Notes: generated by a model from the letters alone, not told the origin. 16,460 nucleotides of DNA from CBDAPI01 sp964565865 (GCA_964565865.1 CAZMGM010000047.1:1-16460), one strand, 5' to 3'. Numbered from the stretch's first letter, positions 6,581-13,890 are shown. Numbers and translations: made by a program.

Positions 6581-7804
6581 GTGACGGCCCACCGATCCTA
6601 TCCGCACATGCCGATCAAAAGTGAAACCCGTAGCCGGGTCAGCCACAAGACTGAGCAATTCACCGAATCCGTTATCCGGGAGATGACACGGCTGGCCAGC
6701 CGGCACGGCGCTATAAACCTGTCGCAAGGCTTTCCTAACTTTTCGGCTCCCGAGTTCATCAAGGAGGCTGCCTGCGCCGCCATCCGGGCGGATGTAAATC
6801 AGTATGCGATCACTTGGGGGGCTCCTTCTCTCCGCCAGGCCCTGAGTCTCTACTACCGGAGGTTCTACGATTTCGAGGTGGATCCGGACTTCGAGATCAC
6901 GGTCTGTTGTGGAGCCACGGAGAGCATGATCTCTGCCATGCTGGGTGTGGTGAACCAGGGGGACAACATCATCATTTTCGAGCCGTTCTATGAAAACTAT
7001 GGTCCCGATGCCATCATCTCAGGAGCCACACCCCATTTTGCAAGCCTCGACCTGGAGAATGACTTTGCCTTCGATCCGGCAGAGCTGAGAGCCCTGGCTT
7101 CAGGATTGCAGGACCAGGGGGGAATTAGAGCGCTTATTCTCAATACGCCCAACAATCCCACCGGCAAAGTGTTTACCTTGCAGGAACTCGAATTTCTGAG
7201 CGAGCTGGCACAGGAGTTTGATTTCTATATCATTACGGATGAGATCTATGAACATATCATCTATGAGGGTCGGCACCATCTGGTGGCCGCCCTGGAAGGG
7301 ATGAGGGGCAGGACCATTACGATCAGTGGCTTGTCCAAGACCTTTTCAGTGACGGGATGGCGCGTGGGCTACATTCTGGCACCCGCGGATATCACGGCGG
7401 CAATTCGAAAAATACACGATTTCCTGACCGTGGGGTCCCCTGCACCTTTACAGGAAGCGGGCGCAAAGGCGCTGAAAGCACCGGACTCCTACTTCGCGAA
7501 GCTGCTGAAGGACTACACGGAGAGGCGGAATTTCCTGATCGCTGCCTTGAAGAGCAGCGGGTTCAGAGTCTGGGAGCCAAAAGGCGCCTATTACATCATG
7601 GCCGAAATCAGCGCCGTGACGGATCTGGACGATGTCCATTTCGTGGATTGGATGATCAGAAACGTCGGGGTGGCCGCGGTGCCGGGTAGCAGCTTCTATC
7701 ATCGGCCAGAAAGAGGCCGACATCTTGTCCGTTTCGCCTTCTGTAAGACGATGGAGTTGTTGAAGGAAGCCGCTTCCCGTTTGGAGCGCCTGAGACCACA
7801 ATGA
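6581..7804 (+). CDS. Class I/II PLP-dependent aminotransferase, probably aromatic
   Basis: A 407-residue fold-type I aminotransferase. It transfers an amino group between an amino acid and a 2-oxo acid in the cytosol. Landmarks are NLSQGFPNF (46-54), CCGATESM (109-116), NTPNNPTG (188-195), ITDEIYEH (218-225) with Asp220 for the pyridine nitrogen, Schiff-base Lys253 in ISGLSKTFSVTGWRVGY, and the substrate-carboxylate Arg384 in RFAFCK. It resembles the kynurenine/glutamine/methionine aminotransferase branch. Its stop overlaps the start of tyrA (ATGA, 7801-7804), which suggests it transaminates 4-hydroxyphenylpyruvate or phenylpyruvate; that is an inference from context. The start is GTG 6581. 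An ATG at 6608 (residue 10) is an equally plausible start, since family members begin shortly before the ESVIREMTRLA segment; neither has a clear ribosome site. Confidence 0.9.
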   Translation: MTAHRSYPHMPIKSETRSRVSHKTEQFTESVIREMTRLASRHGAINLSQGFPNFSAPEFIKEAACAAIRADVNQYAITWGAPSLRQALSLYYRRFYDFEVDPDFEITVCCGATESMISAMLGVVNQGDNIIIFEPFYENYGPDAIISGATPHFASLDLENDFAFDPAELRALASGLQDQGGIRALILNTPNNPTGKVFTLQELEFLSELAQEFDFYIITDEIYEHIIYEGRHHLVAALEGMRGRTITISGLSKTFSVTGWRVGYILAPADITAAIRKIHDFLTVGSPAPLQEAGAKALKAPDSYFAKLLKDYTERRNFLIAALKSSGFRVWEPKGAYYIMAEISAVTDLDDVHFVDWMIRNVGVAAVPGSSFYHRPERGRHLVRFAFCKTMELLKEAASRLERLRPQ

Positions 7805-8916
7805 AAGACCGGAAAGACACAAGTGCGGACCTGGCCGCTCTGCGTCGCGAGCTAGAGGGACTGGATCAGAAGGTCCTCGAACTGGTGGTCATGCGGCAGG
7901 ATGCCGCAACCAGAATCGGACGGCTCAAGGAGGAACTGGTAGAGGACCCCCGGAACTGTGCCCAGGAAAAAGAGGTGATGGAACGGGCCCGGGAAGCCTC
8001 CCGGTCTCTTGGGCTCCCCGAGTCTCTTGCCGATGACCTGCTTGCACTGCTGAGTCGGCACTCTCTGACCACACAGGAGCAGCAGCGGGTTGAGTTTCAG
8101 GGAAAAGGGAAAGGTCGCCGTGTTCTGGTGATAGGGGGAGCGGGGAGAATGGGGCTCTGGTTTGCTCGTTTTCTGAACTCTCAGGGTTTCGTGGTCGAGA
8201 TTGCCGACCCTAGGGCATCGGCCGGAGTGTACTCCCACATATCCGACTGGAGGAAAGCGTCACTGGACCACGAGATCATCGTGGTGGCGTGCCCCATCCG
8301 CACGGTCTCAGAGATCCTGGAGGGCCTGCGCAAGCGGCGACCTGCGGGGGTAATTCTGGATATCAGCTCACTTAAGGGTCCGATTCGCGCGCAACTTTTT
8401 GGCCTGGCAGACGCCGGTCTTCAGGTGTGTTCGATTCACCCGATGTTCGGTCCCGATACGAGACTCCTTTCCGGGCAGCACATCATTTTTATCAAACTGG
8501 GGGCCGAGGAGGCCAGCAGGGAAGTACGACGCCTTTTCGAACCAACCATGGCCGAGCTGGTGGAGATGGACCTAGAAGATCATGATCGCCTGATCGCTTA
8601 TGTCCTGGGGCTCTCTCACGCTTTGAATATCGCCTTTTTTACGGCTTTGGCAGAGAGTGGTGAAGCGGCCCCACGGTTGGACCGGCTCTCCAGCACCACC
8701 TTTGATTCTCAATTGGCCGTGGCTGTCAGGGTTGCCCAAGACAATCCGCATCTGTACTTTGAGATACAGTCTCTCAACGAGTATGGAGGCGAGGCACTGA
8801 GTGCTCTTCTCTATGCCGTTGAACGCCTTCGCACGGTCGTGAGGGCCGGGGACGAAAAAGAATTTACGCTCCTGATGGAAAAAGGTCTGGAGTATCTGGC
8901 CCGTCGACGCGCCTGA
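7801..8916 (+). CDS. tyrA: Bifunctional chorismate mutase / prephenate dehydrogenase (T-protein)
   Basis: A 371-residue protein with the same two-domain plan as enteric TyrA. Residues about 9-95 are an AroQ-type chorismate mutase (LAALRRELEGLDQKVLELV, then ATRIGRLKEE), converting chorismate to prephenate. Residues about 106-370 are the NAD(P)-dependent prephenate dehydrogenase, yielding 4-hydroxyphenylpyruvate: Rossmann motif VIGGAGRMG (110-118), LDISSLKGP (186-194), catalytic-type His213 in SIHPMFGPD, and His273 in LGLSHALN. The AQDNPHLYFEIQ region matches the dimer core of the family. ATG 7801 overlaps the aminotransferase stop, so translation is probably coupled; the product is the substrate of a tyrosine aminotransferase. 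The G-G-A-G nucleotide loop is as in E. coli TyrA. No ACT domain is present, so feedback by tyrosine, if any, would act at the dehydrogenase domain. Confidence 0.95.
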   Translation: MKDRKDTSADLAALRRELEGLDQKVLELVVMRQDAATRIGRLKEELVEDPRNCAQEKEVMERAREASRSLGLPESLADDLLALLSRHSLTTQEQQRVEFQGKGKGRRVLVIGGAGRMGLWFARFLNSQGFVVEIADPRASAGVYSHISDWRKASLDHEIIVVACPIRTVSEILEGLRKRRPAGVILDISSLKGPIRAQLFGLADAGLQVCSIHPMFGPDTRLLSGQHIIFIKLGAEEASREVRRLFEPTMAELVEMDLEDHDRLIAYVLGLSHALNIAFFTALAESGEAAPRLDRLSSTTFDSQLAVAVRVAQDNPHLYFEIQSLNEYGGEALSALLYAVERLRTVVRAGDEKEFTLLMEKGLEYLARRRA

Positions 8917-8956
8917 TGCAAGTTTTACACAGAGAGGAGTAGCGGGAACCTTCAGA

Positions 8957-8984
8957 TTGAAAGTTCTAAGTTTAAAGGTTAAGG
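8957..8984. repeat. Heptad tandem repeat, AT-rich (TTNAAAG-like), four units
   Basis: Four units in exact 7-bp phase: TTGAAAG (8957), TTCTAAG (8964), TTTAAAG (8971) and GTTAAGG (8978). The array lies in the 131-base gap between tyrA and the small Cys protein gene and shares its sequence family with the larger array at 10458-10527. Confidence 0.85.
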
Positions 8985-9047
8985 AATTTCATCGAATCTT
9001 TCCCGGCGACTTTAGAATAAGTTGGGCAATAAGAAAGGGAGAAGGCA

Positions 9048-9293
9048 GTGATCAAGGATCTGATTCCGCGGCAGGTCGTGTGCACCACCAAGAATGAGAA
9101 GGGCAAGTCGTGCCATGGAGGTCTCAAGCGATACCATCCTTTTGCTAGCTACTACAATGAGATAGAAGAGAGCCGGCTCGAGGAAATCGAAGCGGAGTTC
9201 GGCCACAACCCCAGACTGGTCCTCTTGAAGTGCGAAACGTGCTCAACGTTGTATCGGCTTCCGCAGGTGCTTGAGGCGGTGTTTCCATGCTGA
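9048..9293 (+). CDS. Small conserved-type cysteine protein (putative metal site)
   Basis: An 81-residue protein starting at GTG 9048, with GGGAG seven to twelve bases upstream. Cys12, Cys22, Cys62, Cys65 and Cys81 are present; Cys62-x2-Cys65 (LKCETCSTLYRLP) and Cys12/Cys22-His23 (CTTKNEKGKSCHGG) could form a zinc-ribbon-like site. The middle (HPFASYYNEIEESRLEEIEAEFG) is helical and charged. I recognise the general look as a small acidobacterial protein of unknown function but cannot name a family. No signal peptide is present, so it is probably cytosolic. It is downstream of tyrA across a heptad array and convergent with the deacetylase gene, so it appears to be a single-gene unit. Possible roles include nucleic-acid or metal binding; none can be supported further. 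Confidence 0.7.
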   Translation: MIKDLIPRQVVCTTKNEKGKSCHGGLKRYHPFASYYNEIEESRLEEIEAEFGHNPRLVLLKCETCSTLYRLPQVLEAVFPC

Positions 9294-9373
9294 AAGCCGG
9301 GTTCGAACTTCTGCGTTTTGGGAGCTCTCTCAATGTCGCTGCCCCAAAGCGCCCATCACTTTTCTGGTTGACG

Positions 9374-10432
9374 TCAGAGATGAGGCCACCAGGTGCCCAG
9401 CCGAGTCGCTGCTTGCGTGCGGTAACTCCGGTAGAAGTCAGAATGGTCACGAGCGAAGCGTTCGGTTCCTGGCGACAGAGTTTCCCGAATGGTGGCTCCG
9501 ACGCTGGCGGCAAGCGCGTGCAGACTATAGCCTCCTTCCAGGAAATAGACGATCCTTCCCTGGCAGACCGTTGCCGCCAGATGGTTGAGTTGCCTGGTCA
9601 TTTGTCCAAAACCCTGTTCGCTCACGTCCATACTGGCTAACGGATCCGCGCTGTGAGCGTCGTATCCGGCTGATACCAGGATCAGGTGAGGCTCAAACGC
9701 TTCTACCAGGGGACACAGGAGATCTGAAAACAGGGTGGTGTAGATCGGGTCCCCGAGTCCGGCTGGGAGTGGAAAGTTGGCCGTGAATCCAAGACCTCGA
9801 CCCCGTCCGTTTTCGCGGAGCTCACCAGTTCCGGGGTACAGCGGGTACTGGTGGGTCGAAAGATAGAATACGTCGCTGCGTGAATAAAAGATGTCTTGAG
9901 TGCCGTTTCCGTGATGAACGTCGAAGTCGACAATGGCCACGCGCTCCACACCGCGTTCCTGGAGGGCCGCCTGTGCCGCCAGGGCCACATTGTTGAGAAA
10001 GCAGAAACCCATGATACGGTTGTTTTCGGCGTGGTGGCCGGGAGGACGAATCAGCGCAAAGCCGCTTTCCAGGGTCCCGTTCAAGACTTTCCGGGTCAGC
10101 TCCACCCCGCTTCCAGCGGCGAGAAGGGCGACATCCAGGGACGAGGCGCTGGCATAGGTGTCCGCACCAAAGCGGGTGAAGGACTTCCCCGACGACTCCT
10201 CAAGCCTCCGTACCAGCGCCTGTGAGTGAATTTGGCCGATCAGGCCCGGATCTACTTTTCTCGCGCGTACGGGTTTCAGCCGATCCTTCAACCCCAAAGC
10301 CTGGAGCATTTCCTGGATGGACTGTAGTCGCTCGGGACATTCCGGATGGCCCGGAGGAGTTTTATGGTCCAGGAATCGGGGGTCGAGGACGTAGCCGACT
10401 CGCTCAGGTGAGGACGCTGAAGCGTGGATCAT
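9374..10432 (-). CDS. Histone deacetylase-family zinc deacetylase (acetoin utilisation/acetylpolyamine amidohydrolase-like)
   Basis: A 352-residue member of the arginase/deacetylase superfamily. Bacterial members remove acetyl groups from polyamines, lysines or related amides. The early HPECPERL segment (29-36) is typical. The active-site histidine pair is His133-His134 (RPPGHHAE). Zinc ligands are Asp171 and His173 (VDFDVHHGNG) and Asp258 (VSAGYDAH). The transition-state tyrosine Tyr302 is kept in FLEGGYS, so the enzyme should be active. No signal peptide is seen, so it is cytosolic. Start ATG 10432 has GGAG about ten bases upstream. It stands alone on the minus strand between a convergent small gene and a heptad array; no polyamine or acetoin gene is nearby, so the substrate is open. 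Confidence 0.92.
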   Translation of the reverse strand: MIHASASSPERVGYVLDPRFLDHKTPPGHPECPERLQSIQEMLQALGLKDRLKPVRARKVDPGLIGQIHSQALVRRLEESSGKSFTRFGADTYASASSLDVALLAAGSGVELTRKVLNGTLESGFALIRPPGHHAENNRIMGFCFLNNVALAAQAALQERGVERVAIVDFDVHHGNGTQDIFYSRSDVFYLSTHQYPLYPGTGELRENGRGRGLGFTANFPLPAGLGDPIYTTLFSDLLCPLVEAFEPHLILVSAGYDAHSADPLASMDVSEQGFGQMTRQLNHLAATVCQGRIVYFLEGGYSLHALAASVGATIRETLSPGTERFARDHSDFYRSYRTQAATRLGTWWPHL

Positions 10433-10457
10433 GCGGGCTTGCTCCTCAGGGTCATGA

Positions 10458-10527
10458 GTTCAAAGTTAGAGGTTGAGAGTCAAAAGTCCCCAACCTTAAA
10501 ACTTTAACCTTCGACCTTCAACTCTCC
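10458..10527. repeat. Inverted array of ten 7-bp units
   Basis: Seventy bases divide into ten heptads in unbroken phase. The left five begin with GT (GTTCAAA at 10458, GTTAGAG at 10465). The right five read as the complementary type (ACCTTCG at 10507, ACCTTCA at 10514), with the switch at 10492/10493. The halves therefore form an imperfect inverted repeat able to fold. The right end runs into the 3' end of the zinc-ribbon gene (stop 10518-10520). It is the longest array of the window and the same family as 8957-8984. Confidence 0.85.
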
Positions 10528-10829
10528 ACAATCACCGCCAGCCACTCCGAATCACACTCCGGGCACACTCGCGTCCTGCACACCTTCTCACCGCGGCCAT
10601 CCCAGCCGCAGGATTCGCACCGGACTCTCGACCGTCGCAGGCACTCCTGCTGTATGATTTGGGCCGACTTACCGGCGAGTAGGAGAAGAATCCCGACGCC
10701 CAGGAGCAAATACGCAAAGCTGGCCAGAGAAGGCAAGGCTTCAGGGATGAACATTAGCAAGAGAAACACGACCAGGGCTGTTGCTATGAGTGAGTAGCTC
10801 AAATCCTTGATGAGTGACCGGTTTTTCAT
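10518..10829 (-). CDS. Two-helix membrane protein with C-terminal zinc ribbon
   Basis: A 103-residue protein if started at ATG 10829 (GGGA about eight bases upstream). An in-frame ATG at 10868 would add 13 residues but has no ribosome site. Residues about 13-30 (LIATALVVFLLLMFIPEA) and 35-53 are two membrane helices. The C-terminal tail holds Cys71-x2-Cys74 and Cys89-x2-Cys92 (CESCGWDGRG; VCPECDSEW), the pattern of a small zinc ribbon, with an extra Cys84 between. The ribbon is probably cytoplasmic by the positive-inside rule (RRSRVR precedes it). The last three residues and stop codon lie within the heptad array, so the gene end may have been shaped by repeat growth. No family name is assigned; the function is unknown. 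Confidence 0.7.
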   Translation of the reverse strand: MKNRSLIKDLSYSLIATALVVFLLLMFIPEALPSLASFAYLLLGVGILLLLAGKSAQIIQQECLRRSRVRCESCGWDGRGEKVCRTRVCPECDSEWLAVIVES

Positions 10830-10969
10830 GAAGAGATCCCTGATTGCCGCGATTCTAGAGCTGGCCATCTTAGCCCAGGTATCACGGACTTACCAGGTCA
10901 GTCCAGCCGTGAAGGATCGACCCACTTACATCGTGGTGCTGCGTGATTTCTCTGGGGCACAATGTCTGA

Positions 10970-11353
10970 TCGAGGAGCATTCCCGGTGGTCGGTATCTGG
11001 TGGTCCTGCCTCTGCAGACGCGGGAAGCCCGGGAGTTTCTCCTCAGCCAGGTGGCCCAGACCAGGAACATTTTCACGGAGGGCACTCTTCTAAATGTTTC
11101 GGGCGGAACAGCCCTGATCAGCGTGGAGGTTTTTACCTCGGAGGGAGCGCTGCAAGGCACAGCCCTGTTGGAACCGGCAGAGAATCAGAAAGTTGCCTTC
11201 GTCCTTCCCGAACTCCTTCCCGGGTTCGGGATCCAGCTGAAGGGTTTCATTCGGGTAACTTCCAACCGACCGACCAGTCCTGGATTTCGAACCTTCGGAC
11301 GGCAGGATCGAGAGTCCCTGAGTGCGGTTCTCCAGCAGCCGGTCATTGATTAA
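10970..11353 (+). pseudogene. Truncated beta-sandwich/surface-type ORF fragment
   Basis: The frame is open from 10970 (after a TGA at 10967) to TAA at 11351-11353. The only reasonable start is GTG 11000, with no clear ribosome site. The 117-residue translation (FLLSQVAQTRNIFTEGTLLNVSGG, then ISVEVFTSEGALQGTALLEP and a GFIRVTSN end) looks like one repeat of the secreted beta-sandwich modules common in Acidobacteriota: an N/T segment, a strand pair with a GALQG turn, a proline-marked strand, then G-I-V. There is no signal peptide, although such modules are normally exported, so I favour a decayed 5'-deleted remnant. It could be an intact small cytosolic protein. Its stop overlaps the nadK stop by four bases (convergent, TTAA shared). 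Confidence 0.45.
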
Positions 11354-12207
11354 AGGCGCTCCGCCCATTTCAGTTTCTGGCGGAGCACATCGAAGAAGTT
11401 TCTCGACGTTGCTTGGATCAGCTCGATCGACTTCCCAGAGAGTCGGCAGTACAACTGGTCTCCTGGAAGCATCTTAGTCCCCACTTGACCGTCCACCGTC
11501 AACATGACCTCTTCGCCATCTCTCAAACGGACGCGGACCTCGCTGGAACGAGGAATGATCAGGGGGCGGTTGGTGAGGGTGTGAGGGCAGATGGGAGTCA
11601 GCACGATGAGGTCCTGAGTCGGTACAACGATGGGTCCGCCTGCGGACAGGGAGTAGGCGGTTGATCCCGTCGGGGTAGCAATGATCATCCCGTCGGCCAG
11701 GAAGTTGGCAATGAAATCCTGGTCGCAGTAAGCCTCCAGGCTGATGATTCGGGCCAGAGCGCTCTTGTTGATGACTGCATCGTTGAGAGCTTCGTATTTG
11801 GCTATCGTTCCATCCCGGCGGACTAGCTTGACTTCCAGGAGAGAACGGCGACTGGTTCGAAAATTCCCTTCGAGCAGCTGAGTGGCGGCGACTTCGAACT
11901 CCTCCAATGTCACCTCCGTGAGGAAGCCCAGGGAGCCCAGGTTTACCCCCAGAATAGGGCAGGTTTCCTCCCCAATGAGACGAGCCACAGAAAGCAGGGT
12001 CCCGTCGCCTCCGAAAACGATGAGCGCATCCGAAATGCAGAGAAGTTCTTCGCTGGGCAGGCCCTCGAAGTGAGCCAGCTCGAAGTCGTCGACGATCTTC
12101 CTATCAAGAAAAATCTGACAATCTGCCGCGCCGAGATGCTCCAGAATCCGGGTCAGCTGCTGCCCAAACTCCGGGACCCTGGTTTTAGCTAGGATTCCAA
12201 TGTTCAA
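11350..12207 (-). CDS. nadK: NAD kinase
   Basis: Phosphorylates NAD to NADP using ATP or polyphosphate in the cytosol. The 285-residue length is typical. The signature GGDGT lies at 66-70 (IVFGGDGTLLSVAR), the NDAVI motif at 142-146, and the third conserved block TPTGSTAYSLSAGGPIV at 178-194. The start is TTG 12207: MNIGILAK is the expected N-terminus and GAGGT lies six bases upstream, which supports the rare codon. It is the last gene of an apparent minus-strand operon with the metal-site and TPR genes (gaps of 48 and 2 bases). The C-terminus overlaps the stop of the convergent ORF on the plus strand. No key residue is missing. Confidence 0.95.
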   Translation of the reverse strand: MNIGILAKTRVPEFGQQLTRILEHLGAADCQIFLDRKIVDDFELAHFEGLPSEELLCISDALIVFGGDGTLLSVARLIGEETCPILGVNLGSLGFLTEVTLEEFEVAATQLLEGNFRTSRRSLLEVKLVRRDGTIAKYEALNDAVINKSALARIISLEAYCDQDFIANFLADGMIIATPTGSTAYSLSAGGPIVVPTQDLIVLTPICPHTLTNRPLIIPRSSEVRVRLRDGEEVMLTVDGQVGTKMLPGDQLYCRLSGKSIELIQATSRNFFDVLRQKLKWAERL

Positions 12208-12255
12208 GGTGACCTCAAGCGGCTCGTGTCCAAAGTGCCATCCCCCAGCAGGTAT

Positions 12256-12537
12256 TCAGGACGCAGCAGTCTGTCGAGTTTGAGATTTGAGGTAGTCATC
12301 CCGGCAGCCTTCTGAACAAAACAGCAGCGTCTTCCCAGAGTCAAACGTGGACACTGCAAGTTCCGGAGCCACATAGGTCCCACAATGCGGGTCCCGGATC
12401 ATTTTTCCAAGCGTAGGAGCCGGAGCCGGTTTCCTGGTGGCCGAAGATCTCCTGGGTCCAGCCTTCAGCTTCGAAATAAGCCAGCGCGCTAGACCAACGA
12501 ACAAGACCAGGAAGAGGATCCTCAGAATACCGGACAT
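12256..12537 (-). CDS. Membrane-anchored YHS/TRASH-like metal-site protein
   Basis: A 93-residue protein. Residues about 4-21 (ILRILFLVLFVGLARWLI) form one membrane anchor. A basic, Pro/Ala-rich linker follows. Residues about 46-83 read MIRDPHCGTYVAPELAV, then TLLFCSEGCRDDY, giving Cys52, Cys74 and Cys78 plus His51. This spacing fits YHS/TRASH-type metal-binding motifs, and similar short proteins with a membrane anchor and DP-CG-YV motif are known in several bacteria. It probably binds a soft metal or acts as a metal sensor; the metal cannot be told. ATG 12537 lies two bases after the stop of the TPR gene, with a GGGGGAA about 12 bases upstream, so it is almost surely co-transcribed and translationally coupled. 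Confidence 0.78.
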   Translation of the reverse strand: MSGILRILFLVLFVGLARWLISKLKAGPRRSSATRKPAPAPTLGKMIRDPHCGTYVAPELAVSTFDSGKTLLFCSEGCRDDYLKSQTRQTAAS

Positions 12538-12539
12538 TT

Positions 12540-13136
12540 TCAGGAAGGTTCCCCCCGCAGTTGTGCTCTGGCCACTTCCAGCTGCTTCCTGACAGCCTCA
12601 ATCTGTTCATAGTTAGGATGTGCTTGCATTAGCTTTTCCCAAGCCTCAATCGCTGCCTCGTGGTTTTCGGATTGAAACTGAACCCAGCCGAGGTTCTGAA
12701 GGGTCTGAGGATGGTTCTCCTCGATTGCCAGAGAGCGGTGGAACAGTTCAACGGCTCTCGTGGAGTTTCCCGAATAGAAGTAGGAGGTTCCCAGGTCGGT
12801 GATCACATTGGGGTCCGGGTAACCTTTCTCCACCACCTCTTCATACCACCGAATTGCGGTATCGAATCGGCCCATGTCGTAAAAAGCATTGCCGAGCGCG
12901 ACGCGAGCCTCGAGATCTTCCGGATGTTCTTGTGCATGCAGCTGCAAGGCCTGGAGCTTCTCGATGAACTCTGTTGAAGGGTGGTTCTCAGGCAGAGAAG
13001 ACTGGCTCTGGGAGGGCTGGCCCTCATCCACAGAAGGAGTGGCGCCGGGTTCGACAAGGGCCTGGCTAACGAAAAAGCCGGCCACGAAACCAACCAATAG
13101 GCCTACGAGGCCAAAAGGAACCTGTTTGTTGGGCAT
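12540..13136 (-). CDS. Membrane-anchored TPR protein
   Basis: A 198-residue protein from ATG 13136. An in-frame upstream ATG would bury the anchor, so I prefer the start at which an N-terminal membrane segment (7-26, PFGLVGLLVGFVAGFFVSQA) follows at once. A short Ser/Gln-rich linker (35-55) precedes about three TPRs (74-107, 108-141, 142-175) such as ARVALGNAFYDMGRFDTA and TLQNLGWVQFQSENHEAA. The layout recalls cytochrome c assembly TPR proteins such as NrfG, but no Ccm or heme gene is near, so this is only an analogy. It is the first gene of the TPR, metal-site and nadK cluster. The upstream gap of 64 bases is shared with the divergent HEAT gene. No clear ribosome site is seen, so the start is moderately sure. 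Confidence 0.8.
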   Translation of the reverse strand: MPNKQVPFGLVGLLVGFVAGFFVSQALVEPGATPSVDEGQPSQSQSSLPENHPSTEFIEKLQALQLHAQEHPEDLEARVALGNAFYDMGRFDTAIRWYEEVVEKGYPDPNVITDLGTSYFYSGNSTRAVELFHRSLAIEENHPQTLQNLGWVQFQSENHEAAIEAWEKLMQAHPNYEQIEAVRKQLEVARAQLRGEPS

Positions 13137-13200
13137 TGACAACCGTATGTTAACATAGCTTTTTCCTTGAAAAAGGCTCGCGTTGACAACAGGATCGGTC
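13136..13200. promoter_or_regulatory. Divergent intergenic region with TTGACAAC direct repeat
   Basis: The gap between the divergent TPR and HEAT genes holds TTGACAAC at 13136-13143 and again at 13183-13190, 47 bases apart, one at each gene's start. A small hairpin with AAAAAG/CTTTTT arms lies between them. TTGACA resembles a -35 box, but I find no properly spaced -10 box, so the copies may be binding sites or coincidence. Confidence 0.3.
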
Positions 13201-13890
13201 ATGTACCGTGGGAAGGATATAGGGAGCAGGGAAGAGCTGATTGCGACGTGCCATGGAGTCCTCTGGCGAGGCAATTCTGAGCGCCTTTACTCGGTGCTCC
13301 CTCATGTGAGCCTGCTGCGCTGCCCGTCCTTTCTGGGGCCGCTTTCACAGCTGCTCTGTTCAGGAACTCGAAGTAAGCAGATTTTTGCGGCCATGGCCCT
13401 GGGTGCAATCGCGCATTCCGATGGACTCGTTGCCCTGGTGGATTGCTTCGAAGCGCCTTCCGCTCGGATCGGACAAGGTTATCGGTCACTTCAAACGGCC
13501 ATCATCGTTGCCATCGGCGAGATCGGGAGTGAGGAGGGGGTAGAGGCGCTGCAGAAGATCTTTGTGCGCGAACAGCCAGGCGACGCTTTTACACCCCAGC
13601 GGCGGCGGGTGGTTGTGGCTTCGATGGGTAAGCTTCTTCAGCAGGATGTCGAAGCGGCAAGGGGGGCTCTCCTGGATATGCTGCGGAATCCGGAACCGGG
13701 GGTCAGAGCCCAGGCGGCTCTGGAACTGGGGACGGGATACTGGCACATTCCGGAGGATGTTCCCGAGCCCGTAATCCAGGCGCTGGTCGAATCCGGCCAA
13801 GACTCGGTTCTGGAAGTGAGGATGGCGGCCTTCTCGTCCATTTACGGACTATCCCAGGTTGGATGTCCCGCCGCCGCTGACCTGTTATGA
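13201..13890 (+). CDS. HEAT-repeat protein
   Basis: A 229-residue all-helical protein from ATG 13201, with AGGA six bases upstream (a TTG six codons earlier is possible but poorer). HEAT-type repeats are seen at about 45-80 (GPLSQLLCSG, then KQIFAAMALGAI), 97-122 (LQTAIIVAIGEIGSEEGVEA), 135-165 and 167-210 (PGVRAQAALELG). HEAT/PBS-lyase repeat proteins act as binding scaffolds or, in some phycobilin enzymes, as lyases; no chromophore context exists here. No signal peptide or membrane segment is seen, so it is probably cytosolic. It is divergent from the TPR/nadK cluster and convergent with the secreted TPR gene, whose end is 15 bases away. The partner is unknown. Confidence 0.8.
   Translation: MYRGKDIGSREELIATCHGVLWRGNSERLYSVLPHVSLLRCPSFLGPLSQLLCSGTRSKQIFAAMALGAIAHSDGLVALVDCFEAPSARIGQGYRSLQTAIIVAIGEIGSEEGVEALQKIFVREQPGDAFTPQRRRVVVASMGKLLQQDVEAARGALLDMLRNPEPGVRAQAALELGTGYWHIPEDVPEPVIQALVESGQDSVLEVRMAAFSSIYGLSQVGCPAAADLL

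Noticed and set aside
4352..10527. CRISPR array interpretation of the repeats
   Set aside because: Units are 7 bp and directly adjoining with no unique spacers, and there are no cas genes.
10807..11349. Long plus-strand open frame of about 180 codons
   Set aside because: Low-complexity, Ser/Gly/Arg/Pro-rich translation, no ribosome site, overlaps the zinc-ribbon gene on the other strand, and is out of frame with the protein-like 10970-11353 reading.
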